Origin: Gammaproteobacteria bacterium
GTDB taxonomy: Bacteria > Pseudomonadota > Gammaproteobacteria > QOAV01
Length of the DNA: 11,714 bases
NCBI GenBank assembly: GCA_027067235.1
Contig: JALXFQ010000412.1
Coordinates: 1 to 11,714 of the forward strand
Direction: 5' to 3'
The notes beneath the pieces are model-generated. The model worked only from the letters and a program-made list of their open reading frames with translations, was not told the origin of the DNA and ran no database searches. Position numbers and translations under genes: made by a program. This document shows, in pieces, positions 6,443 through 11,714 of the stretch (position 1 is the stretch's first letter; every line of letters begins with the position of its first letter).

Positions 6443-7154
6443 GGCTGCGCGCAATCAGAACCAACGCAGCAATGGTCGAAAACGCCAGCACCGCAGGCCG
6501 CGCATAACCCTTGTCGAAAAACCGCGCCAGCGGTCGCGCCAGCCAGTATCCCAGCAGATAACCCGGCGCCAGACCCAGCCCGATCAAGACCTGCGGGATG
6601 CCAAAATGCCCCGACCACCACAGCAGCAACAGAATCAACGGCGAGGTGATGAAATACAATGCCGCCAGACTGGCGCGCATGACCGGCGCCGGGTGGTGCT
6701 GATAGAGCAAGGCCAGCGGCGGCGCGCCAAAACCTGACAGCGTGCCCATAAAGCCGGAGCTGAAACCGGCCAGTGCGGCGTTGGGATGATTCAGATGAAT
6801 GCGCAAGCCCGCGACGCTGATGGCAACACCCGCCAGTATCAGCAGGCCAAACACCAGATTCATCTTGTCCAGCGGCAGACGCGAAAGCACCGCCACGGCC
6901 AGCAGGCTACCCGCCGTGAGGCTGGCGAAAATCGACGGCACATGATCCCATTCCACCAGCCGCCGCTCCTTCCACGCCATCAGAGCCGACAGAAACATAC
7001 TGGCCAGAATCACCGGCGCAGGCAGGAATTGCAGGCTGATCAGCGCCAGCAGGGGCACGATCATCAGGCCAGCGCCCAGCCCGGTGGCAGCCTGCAGCAC
7101 CGCGCCCACGGCAATGGCGAAATTGGCCAGCAGGAAATCTGAAAAGTCCGGCAT
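6438..7154 (-). CDS. TSUP-family membrane permease (sulfite exporter TauE/SafE-like)
   Basis: This 238-residue integral membrane protein of the TSUP family (PF01925) probably moves a small anion, such as a sulfur-containing one, across the inner membrane; the substrate cannot be read from sequence. It is almost entirely hydrophobic, with about seven to eight membrane segments. It shows the family's two-fold repeat: the N-terminal half has AVGAVLQAATGLGAGLMIVP (about residues 15-34), and the second half repeats the pattern as AGFSSGFMGTLSGFGAPPLA (about 129-148). A charged loop WKERRLVEWDHVP lies between segments. The ATG at 7154 gives a start right before the first helix. The frame stays open far upstream, but that part is antisense to the next gene and hydrophilic, so it is rejected. 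It is divergent from the SpmAB gene (52-base gap). No ribosome binding site is obvious. Confidence 0.85.
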   Translation of the reverse strand: MPDFSDFLLANFAIAVGAVLQAATGLGAGLMIVPLLALISLQFLPAPVILASMFLSALMAWKERRLVEWDHVPSIFASLTAGSLLAVAVLSRLPLDKMNLVFGLLILAGVAISVAGLRIHLNHPNAALAGFSSGFMGTLSGFGAPPLALLYQHHPAPVMRASLAALYFITSPLILLLLWWSGHFGIPQVLIGLGLAPGYLLGYWLARPLARFFDKGYARPAVLAFSTIAALVLIARSL

Positions 7155-7206
7155 TCTATAGTAAGGTTTGCGCCACCAAAAAACGCGAGTGTTACCAAAC
7201 CCGGCC

Positions 7207-8499
7207 ATGAACGCCATCTTTTTCTGGATCATTTTCATCGCTTTTGCCTTCACCGGCTGGCAGCAGATCGGCTGGGTTCCGGCCTCGCCGGAAGATGTCG
7301 CGCCCATGCAGGCTCTCACCGCCAACATGATGGACTCGGCCAAGGCTGCGGTCACGCTGGCCCTGGGGCTGGTTGGCGTGATGGCGTTCTTCCTCGGTCT
7401 GATGAAAGTGGCGGAAGCCGGCGGCCTGCTCACCATTATCGCCAAGCTGGTGCGCCCGGTGATGGTAAAACTGTTCCCCGATGTACCACCGGAGCATCCG
7501 GCCATGGGCGCAATGATCATGAACATGTCGGCCAACGCGCTGGGGCTGGGCAATGCCGCCACGCCATTCGGCATCCGCGCCATGCAGGAGCTGGACAAAC
7601 TCAACCCGCACAAGGGCACCGCCAGCAACGCCATGGTGCTGTTTCTGGCCATCAACACCTCCAGCGTTACCCTGCTGCCCACCGGTATCATCGCCCTGCG
7701 CGCTTCCGCCGGTTCGGCCGATCCGGCGGGCATTTTGCCGACGACCCTGTTCGCTACCATCGTTTCCACCACGGCAGCCATACTCGCGGCCAAGCTTTAT
7801 CAACGTTTTTCGCCGCTGCCACACGGCCCGGCCGATGCCGCCGGGCAAATGCAGGAAGATGAAACTCAAACACTGCCGGCGGAAGCCAGCGCCGCCTACC
7901 CGACCTGGGTTTCCCTGCTGTCGCTGGGCGCGGTGCTGGCTTTCGTGCCGCTGGCGGTCATCTATGGCCAAAGCATCGGGCCGTGGATCGTGCCGGGTCT
8001 GGCCATTGCGCTGTTGGGATTCGGCAAACTGCGCAAGGTGCCGGTGTACGAAGTCTTCGTGGAAGGCGCCAAAGACGGCTTTCAGGTGGCCATCAAAATC
8101 ATTCCCTATCTGGTGGCCATACTGGTGGCGGTGGGCATGTTCAGGCAAAGCGGCGCCATGGATGTGATTGTCGGCGCCATCGGCCACTTTACCGCTCATA
8201 TCGGCCTGCCGCCCGAAGCCCTGCCCATGGCCCTGCTGCGGCCGCTGTCCGGCTCCGGCGCCTACGGGCTGGTCGCCGCCACCATCAACGACCCGGCTAT
8301 CGGCCCGGATTCCTATGTGGGCTATCTGGTCAGCACCCTGCAGGGCTCCACGGAGACGACGTTCTACGTCATGGCCGTGTATTTTGGCGCGGTACAGATC
8401 AAGCGCATGCGCCATGCGCTGGCGGCCGGTCTGAGCGCCGATCTGGCCGGTATACTGGCGGCGGTTGCGGCCTGCTGGTATCTGTACGGAAATCTGTAA
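7207..8499 (+). CDS. Fused SpmA-SpmB nucleoside-recognition-domain membrane protein
   Basis: This 430-residue membrane protein joins two nucleoside recognition (Gate-type) domains corresponding to SpmA and SpmB, which are separate spore maturation proteins in Bacillus. Residues 1-200 are SpmA-like: AKAAVTLALGLVGVMAFFLG, then PEHPAMGAMIMNMSANALGL and NAATPFGIRAMQELD, with NAMVLFLAINTSSVTLLPTG. A short acidic linker follows (about 214-226, QMQEDETQTLPAE). The rest is SpmB-like: YEVFVEGAKDGFQVAIKIIP, MFRQSGAMD, LPMALLRPLSGSGAYGL and GSTETTFYVMAVYFGAV. All conserved segments appear intact. Fused forms occur in many non-sporulating Proteobacteria, and their role is not established; transport or envelope function is a guess. 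The ATG at 7207 precedes the first helix by four residues; a TTG at 7168 and a GTG at 7189 are in-frame alternatives. A TATAGT hexamer at 7157-7162 could be its -10 element. Confidence 0.88.
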   Translation: MNAIFFWIIFIAFAFTGWQQIGWVPASPEDVAPMQALTANMMDSAKAAVTLALGLVGVMAFFLGLMKVAEAGGLLTIIAKLVRPVMVKLFPDVPPEHPAMGAMIMNMSANALGLGNAATPFGIRAMQELDKLNPHKGTASNAMVLFLAINTSSVTLLPTGIIALRASAGSADPAGILPTTLFATIVSTTAAILAAKLYQRFSPLPHGPADAAGQMQEDETQTLPAEASAAYPTWVSLLSLGAVLAFVPLAVIYGQSIGPWIVPGLAIALLGFGKLRKVPVYEVFVEGAKDGFQVAIKIIPYLVAILVAVGMFRQSGAMDVIVGAIGHFTAHIGLPPEALPMALLRPLSGSGAYGLVAATINDPAIGPDSYVGYLVSTLQGSTETTFYVMAVYFGAVQIKRMRHALAAGLSADLAGILAAVAACWYLYGNL

Positions 8500-8540
8500 T
8501 CCGTGTATCCTCCGGCGATTTCCAGAACGGCCCGAAAAAC

Positions 8541-9500
8541 ATGACCACGGAAGCACAACGACGCCCGGCAACGATCAGCGACTACATCTCCATCATGCGC
8601 ATTGATCACTGGTTCAAGAACATTTTCATGTTGCCGGGCCTGGTCATCGCCTGGCTGGCCTACCCGCCGGAAGTCAACGTGGCTTTCCTGCTGCGCATTG
8701 TCACTGGCGTGTTCGCCACCTGCCTGATCGCCTCGGCCAATTATGTCATCAACGAGTGGCTGGATGCGCCGTTCGACCGCCACCATCCGACCAAGAAGTT
8801 TCGCGCATCAGTGGTCGCCGACCTGCAGGGGCCGGTGGTCTGGAGCTTGTGGCTGGGGCTGGCTGTTGTTGGCCTGGGGCTGGGCTGGACCATCTCGCCG
8901 GCATTCTTCTGGACCGAAGTCTGGCTGCTGGTCATGGGTATTCTGTACAACGTGCCACCCTTTCGCACCAAGGATCGCATCTACATGGATGTGCTGTCCG
9001 AGTCCATCAACAACCCGATCCGGCTGCTGCTGGGCTGGTATCTGATCGTACCGTCGGCGCTGCCGCCGTCGAGCATGATCATGGCTTACTGGATGGGCGG
9101 CGCCTTCCTCATGGCCACCAAGCGCTACGCCGAATACCGCATGATCGGCGACCCGCAGCGCGCCGGTCAGTACCGCCGCTCCTTCAAATTCTATACCGAA
9201 CGTAAACTGCTGATATCGCTGTTTTTCTACGCCATTACCGCCGCCTTCTTCCTCGGCATTTTTCTGGTCAAGGACCGCATCGAACTGTTACTCAGCTTCC
9301 CGCTGTTCGCCCTGCTGTTCGCCTGGTATCTGGACATGGCCTTCGACGAAGACTCCGCAGTACAACACCCGGAAAAACTCTACCACCACAAGAAATACAT
9401 GGCCTACGTGGTGTTCCTCAGCATCGTCGTGTTTGCCCTGTTCTACTTCGACATCCCGGCCCTGCATTATTTGCTGGAAAGGACTTTCTCACTCAACTGA
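8541..9500 (+). CDS. UbiA-superfamily prenyltransferase, decaprenyl-phosphate phosphoribosyltransferase-like
   Basis: This 319-residue polytopic membrane protein belongs to the UbiA superfamily. The segment IMRIDHWFKNIFMLPGL (about residues 18-34) and the first Mg2+/diphosphate motif NEWLDAPFDRHHPTKKFR (Asn71, Asp75, Asp79) are typical of the branch that includes decaprenyl-phosphate phosphoribosyltransferase (Rv3806c type), which transfers phosphoribose to a polyprenyl phosphate. The second polar loop reads PFRTKDRIYMDVLSESINNP, which departs from the usual second aspartate motif, so substrate and even activity class are uncertain. A further loop, KRYAEYRMIGDPQRAGQYRR, is strongly basic. About eight to nine membrane segments are visible. 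The ATG at 8541 is 41 bases after the SpmAB stop, so the two genes are probably co-transcribed. The frame runs open upstream inside the previous gene, but that part lacks membrane character. It converges with the pilin accessory gene 17 bases later. Confidence 0.85.
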   Translation: MTTEAQRRPATISDYISIMRIDHWFKNIFMLPGLVIAWLAYPPEVNVAFLLRIVTGVFATCLIASANYVINEWLDAPFDRHHPTKKFRASVVADLQGPVVWSLWLGLAVVGLGLGWTISPAFFWTEVWLLVMGILYNVPPFRTKDRIYMDVLSESINNPIRLLLGWYLIVPSALPPSSMIMAYWMGGAFLMATKRYAEYRMIGDPQRAGQYRRSFKFYTERKLLISLFFYAITAAFFLGIFLVKDRIELLLSFPLFALLFAWYLDMAFDEDSAVQHPEKLYHHKKYMAYVVFLSIVVFALFYFDIPALHYLLERTFSLN

Positions 9501-9517
9501 CAAAAGTGAATACGGGC

Positions 9518-10324
9518 CTATTCGTCAAACGGATCGATGTCCACAACACCAACCGGCATGGCTGATTCTTTATTCAACAACAAAGTAGCAAACCGATATT
9601 TGGCGCCCACCAGTGGTAAAAAGGCGAAATCGCCAGCCGAGCTCCCCGTCTTATCGAAATAGCGCTGTAATGCTTTCTTGCGATCAGGATCTTTTGTCAA
9701 AGTCTGTTTGTCGATCTGATGTGCCAACACCTCATCGACCTGGTTCTTGTACGGAACATAGTATTCAGCACGAGCCTCCAGATCAGGGGCGCCTTCCAGC
9801 AGTGATTCTTCGACCAACCGGCTTCTCTCTTTGGCATCTTCTGGAGGTTTGGCATATGCTAACTTGGCTTTCAGCCGCCATTTCGCCCCCCGGTATTCAT
9901 CAAGTTTTGCAGAATCAGGATCGGCGTCTCTGGCGCTGACCAGATAAAACTGGTCTTTTGCAAATGTCATGAACACCGGGTGTGCTTGGTAAAGAGTGTA
10001 AACGCCATACGACAGAGCAGCCAATTGAAGCAATACTATGCTCGCCAAATCAAACTTCAGGCTTTTTTTCGCAGGGTTATAAACGAATAATGTCAACATT
10101 GGCCCCATGCAGAGATCAACAATTACGAGAGTATATAATATCTCGTAAAACCCTGATATTCTAAGCGTATCTAGCGGGTACCAGAAATATAGAGTAGTTG
10201 ATACAGCCGCTGCTACAACAATTAGGCTGAAAACAAAATGAATTAGACCTGCCTTCGCACGAATCTTAACAGTTGCATTTCTAGGAAACTTCACGTTTAG
10301 AACCGCAGACTGTGCTACACTCAC
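9518..10324 (-). CDS. TfpX/TfpZ-family type IV pilin accessory protein
   Basis: This 268-residue inner-membrane protein matches the TfpX/TfpZ family. Family members are encoded next to certain type IVa pilins and, in P. aeruginosa strains with group III or V pilins, help their assembly. The N-terminal part carries the hallmark RAKAGLIHFVFSL, a first membrane helix, YFWYPLDTLRISG, then VDLCMGPMLTLFVYNPAKKS, KFDLASIVLLQLAALSYGVY and a conserved HPVFMTFAKDQFYLVSA. The C-terminal ~150 residues are soluble, charged and presumably periplasmic, ending ATLLLNKESAMPVGVVDIDP. Start choice: a GTG at 10322-10324 has AGGA eight bases upstream. A TTG at 10367-10369 would add 15 residues but has no ribosome binding site, and a GTG 10 codons further in is possible. 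It follows the second pilin by 54 bases with no terminator between, so both likely share a transcript. Confidence 0.88.
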   Translation of the reverse strand: MSVAQSAVLNVKFPRNATVKIRAKAGLIHFVFSLIVVAAAVSTTLYFWYPLDTLRISGFYEILYTLVIVDLCMGPMLTLFVYNPAKKSLKFDLASIVLLQLAALSYGVYTLYQAHPVFMTFAKDQFYLVSARDADPDSAKLDEYRGAKWRLKAKLAYAKPPEDAKERSRLVEESLLEGAPDLEARAEYYVPYKNQVDEVLAHQIDKQTLTKDPDRKKALQRYFDKTGSSAGDFAFLPLVGAKYRFATLLLNKESAMPVGVVDIDPFDE

Positions 10325-10378
10325 TTCAATTTTCCTTTTTCTCTTGGCACGAAATATAGTAACCGGCAAATGGTATAT

Positions 10379-10867
10379 CTAGCGACAGACGCTAGGCAAA
10401 TATTTTGGAGGAACTGTTGTTGCATCTAAACCAGGGTCAGTAGATCCTGCCGGAACCAGGCCCGTACCACAAACCCAGGAAACATCCCCACTATTGCTTA
10501 TAACTGGGCGCAGTGTATAAATAGCATTATTGAGAATACCATTAACATTATTACCCAAAGTCACATCTATCTCCCCCTTGCTTCGTATATTCATCATCGA
10601 AACATAGTTACCTTGGTGATTCAATGGATTAGCTTCTGGACTGCCCGCACCATAGATATCAGATAACTGAGTCGGGAATATACCTTTATCAGCATAATAA
10701 TCTTCTACGGCAACTTTTAACTTTGATGCAAGAATTGGCGCCTCACCTACCTGTGAACGAACTGTGTAATCTGTGAACATAACAGAGCCAATCGCCGCTA
10801 AAATACCAATTATGGCCATAACGATCATTAATTCTATCAGAGTGAAGCCTTTTTGATTGACCAACAT
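10379..10867 (-). CDS. Type IVa pilin, second (diverged) paralogue
   Basis: This is a 162-residue prepilin. The leader MLVNQKG is followed by the prepilin peptidase site G/FTLIE, with Phe1 and Glu5 of the mature chain, and the hydrophobic helix LMIVMAIIGILAAIG. The C-terminal pair Cys133 and Cys161 (precursor numbering) can close the D-loop disulfide. It aligns without gaps to the pilin encoded upstream at about 111 of 162 residues by hand count. Unlike that pilin and most type IVa major pilins, it has Val rather than Pro at mature position 22 (GSVMFTDY in place of AMPAYQDY), and position 24 is Phe rather than Tyr. The ATG at 10867 has a strong GGAGAA ribosome binding site five bases upstream. 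The coding sequence is more A+T-rich than its paralogue. It may be a minor pilin, an alternative subunit, or a donor for gene conversion; sequence alone does not decide. Confidence 0.93.
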   Translation of the reverse strand: MLVNQKGFTLIELMIVMAIIGILAAIGSVMFTDYTVRSQVGEAPILASKLKVAVEDYYADKGIFPTQLSDIYGAGSPEANPLNHQGNYVSMMNIRSKGEIDVTLGNNVNGILNNAIYTLRPVISNSGDVSWVCGTGLVPAGSTDPGLDATTVPPKYLPSVCR

Positions 10868-10921
10868 ATTTCTTCTCCATAGATTTTATTTTGTGTAATC
10901 TACTAAGCAGAGACAATATAC

Positions 10922-10950
10922 AATCTACCGTGGTTTATTCTTATGGACAA
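10922..10950 (-). promoter_or_regulatory. Weak candidate sigma-70 promoter for the second pilin gene
   Basis: On the minus strand, TTGTCC (10945-10950) and TAGATT (10922-10927) each match four of six consensus bases with an ideal 17-base spacer. They lie in the leader region between the upstream terminator and the second pilin gene. No GG-N10-GC sigma-54 signature was found in this interval, in contrast to the first pilin. The region is A+T-rich, so chance matches are likely. Confidence 0.3.
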
Positions 10951-10986
10951 ATCTTTGCATAATAACCATAAATAATATATAAACAA

Positions 10987-11015
10987 AAAAGCCCCTTTGA
11001 ATAAAAGGGGCTTTT
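10987..11015 (-). terminator. Intrinsic terminator after the first pilin gene
   Basis: A perfect 12-base stem (AAAAGCCCCTTT at 10987-10998, complement at 11004-11015) encloses a five-base loop. On the minus strand the stem is followed by TTTTTTG-type sequence, a proper U-tract, 28 bases beyond the pilin stop codon. The plus-strand side also ends in TTTTATT, so it could work in both directions. It separates the two pilin genes into different transcription units. Confidence 0.92.
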
Positions 11016-11042
11016 ATTAACATCGTATAGTAAGATAACCTA

Positions 11043-11534
11043 TTAAGGTTTACAAGATGACGGCAGGTATTTTGCTGGAACAGTAGTAGCATCAGTACCA
11101 GAGTCAGTAAAGCCACCAGGAACAGTTGCTGCGGCACACGCCCAAGAAACATCACCAGCCGTACTTACGATTGGACGCAGCGTCAGAACGTTGCCGTTGA
11201 TCGCGTTATTTGCGTTGTTACCGTAGGTAACATCGATTTCGCCGTTGCCACGAAGGGCCATAGATGAAACATAGTTACCCTGATGATTAGTTGGCGTTGC
11301 TTCCGGGCTACCCGCACCATAAATATCAGACAGTTGCGTCGGAAAAGTACCTTTGTCCGCAAAATAGTCTTCATCAGCCACTTTTAGCTTGGAAGCCATT
11401 ACCGCACCCTCGCCCACTTGGGCTCGAATGGTGTAATCCTGATAAGCCGGCATGGCGATGGCGGCCAGGATACCGATGATCGCGATTACGATCATGAGTT
11501 CGATCAGTGTAAAACCCTTTTGTACGCTTTTCAT
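11043..11534 (-). CDS. pilA: Type IVa major pilin
   Basis: This 163-residue prepilin is the likely structural subunit of a type IVa pilus. It has a short basic leader, MKSVQKG, cut before Phe (FTLIE, Glu5 of the mature chain), then the conserved helix LMIVIAIIGILAAIAMPAYQ including Pro22 and Tyr24 of the mature protein. The C-terminal D-loop cysteines are Cys133 and Cys161. The conserved stretch KGTFPTQLSDIYGAGSPEA and the ending TVPAKYLPSSC are shared with the second pilin. The ATG at 11534 is preceded by GGAGA six bases away; an in-frame upstream ATG at 11570 would spoil the short prepilin leader and is rejected. Transcription probably starts from the sigma-54 promoter at 11616-11631 and ends at the terminator at 10987-11015, so it is monocistronic. 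Major-pilin status is inferred from the intact consensus features and strong regulatory signals. Confidence 0.95.
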   Translation of the reverse strand: MKSVQKGFTLIELMIVIAIIGILAAIAMPAYQDYTIRAQVGEGAVMASKLKVADEDYFADKGTFPTQLSDIYGAGSPEATPTNHQGNYVSSMALRGNGEIDVTYGNNANNAINGNVLTLRPIVSTAGDVSWACAAATVPGGFTDSGTDATTVPAKYLPSSCKP

Positions 11535-11572
11535 AGTAATTCTCCATGAATTATTGATTAAGATTTGCAACT

Positions 11573-11593
11573 ATCGTTTCACCGCGAAACGAT
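11573..11593 (-). promoter_or_regulatory. 5' leader hairpin of the pilA transcript
   Basis: A perfect 8-base inverted repeat, ATCGTTTC (11573-11580) and GAAACGAT (11586-11593), with a five-base loop, lies about 10 bases downstream of the start predicted from the sigma-54 promoter. In RNA it would form a hairpin near the 5' end, about 40 bases before the ribosome binding site. Such 5' stems can protect abundant mRNAs from RNase E-type decay; as DNA it could instead be an operator. Both readings are inference. Confidence 0.5.
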
Positions 11594-11615
11594 TTTTGTT
11601 GACGGTGAATTTAAC

Positions 11616-11631
11616 GCACATAGCGTGCCAA
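11616..11631 (-). promoter_or_regulatory. Sigma-54 (RpoN) promoter of pilA
   Basis: On the minus strand the sequence is TTGGCACGCTATGTGC. It has the full TGGCACG -24 element, the obligatory GG and GC dinucleotides exactly 10 bases apart, and GTGC where the consensus -12 element is TTGC. Transcription should begin near 11604, giving a leader of about 70 bases before the pilin ATG. Pilin genes of Pseudomonas and relatives are known to use RpoN with the response regulator PilR, so PilSR control is expected; the PilR sites would lie upstream, at or beyond the window end, and were not identified. Confidence 0.85.
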
Positions 11632-11714
11632 CTCGTGGGAGCGTGGCGAGAATAAAAACGAAATTCTTTATTTTCTGTTATTTTTCATATGGTTATATTG
11701 CACAACATCGAAGT

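Noticed and set aside
7155..7793. N-terminal extension of the TSUP permease to 451 residues
   Set aside because: The extra part is antisense to the SpmA-SpmB gene and breaks the normal family length; the ATG at 7154 begins right before the first membrane helix.
7983..8540. N-terminal extension of the UbiA-like protein to 505 residues
   Set aside because: The extension lies inside the SpmAB gene in another frame and is arginine- and glycine-rich. Family homology starts just after the ATG at 8541.
7192..8571. 459-residue minus-strand frame opposite the SpmA-SpmB gene
   Set aside because: Its translation is glutamine-, glycine- and histidine-rich without any membrane or domain pattern, while the plus strand encodes a conserved membrane protein.
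10868..10986. Sigma-54 promoter before the second pilin gene
   Set aside because: I looked for GG and GC spaced by ten bases on the minus strand; the nearest candidate (GGTTATTATGC) has only seven bases between them.

Overview
The window looks like a chromosomal stretch of a Gammaproteobacterium. This rests on the close hand match of the first gene to Pseudomonas AlgC, an E. coli-type IlvD and membrane-bound PyrD, a sigma-54 promoter in front of a type IVa pilin gene, and a REP-like inverted pair. These are recalled comparisons, not database searches. No rRNA, tRNA, CRISPR array, insertion sequence or prophage gene was seen. The window is gene-dense, and no gap between genes exceeds about 180 bases.

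Layout. (1) 2-1369 (+) is the 3' part of a phosphomannomutase/phosphoglucomutase gene, cut by the window edge. (2) 1446-1960 (+) is a two-gene toxin-antitoxin module with its own extended -10 promoter and a 4-base stop/start overlap. (3) 1992-2489 (-) is a secreted DUF302 protein, followed by a roughly 80-base palindromic repeat and then ilvD (2604-4457, -). (4) Divergent from ilvD, 4531-6360 (+) holds a 23S rRNA pseudouridine synthase gene and pyrD, 3 bases apart. (5) A REP-type inverted pair (6373-6442) closes pyrD and supplies the stop codon of a TSUP-family permease (6438-7154, -). (6) Divergent from that, 7207-9500 (+) encodes a fused SpmA-SpmB membrane protein and a UbiA-superfamily membrane transferase. 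(7) 9518-11534 (-) is a type IV pilin locus: a pilin with a sigma-54 promoter, an intrinsic terminator, a second paralogous pilin, and a TfpX/TfpZ-type pilin accessory protein. This locus is visibly richer in A+T than the genes before it.

How the genes work together. ilvD (branched-chain amino acids), pyrD (pyrimidines), algC (sugar phosphates for surface polysaccharide) and the pseudouridine synthase are housekeeping genes. The accessory part is the pilin locus. Its two pilins align without gaps at about 111 of 162 residues but appear to be expressed differently. The downstream pilin lacks the proline at mature position 22 that is typical of type IVa major pilins, and it probably shares a transcript with the accessory gene. 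I see no convincing entirely new system. The most interesting parts are the diverged pilin pair, the hairpin at the start of the pilA leader, the two repeat elements at gene ends, and the SpmAB-UbiA pairing in an organism with no visible sign of sporulation.
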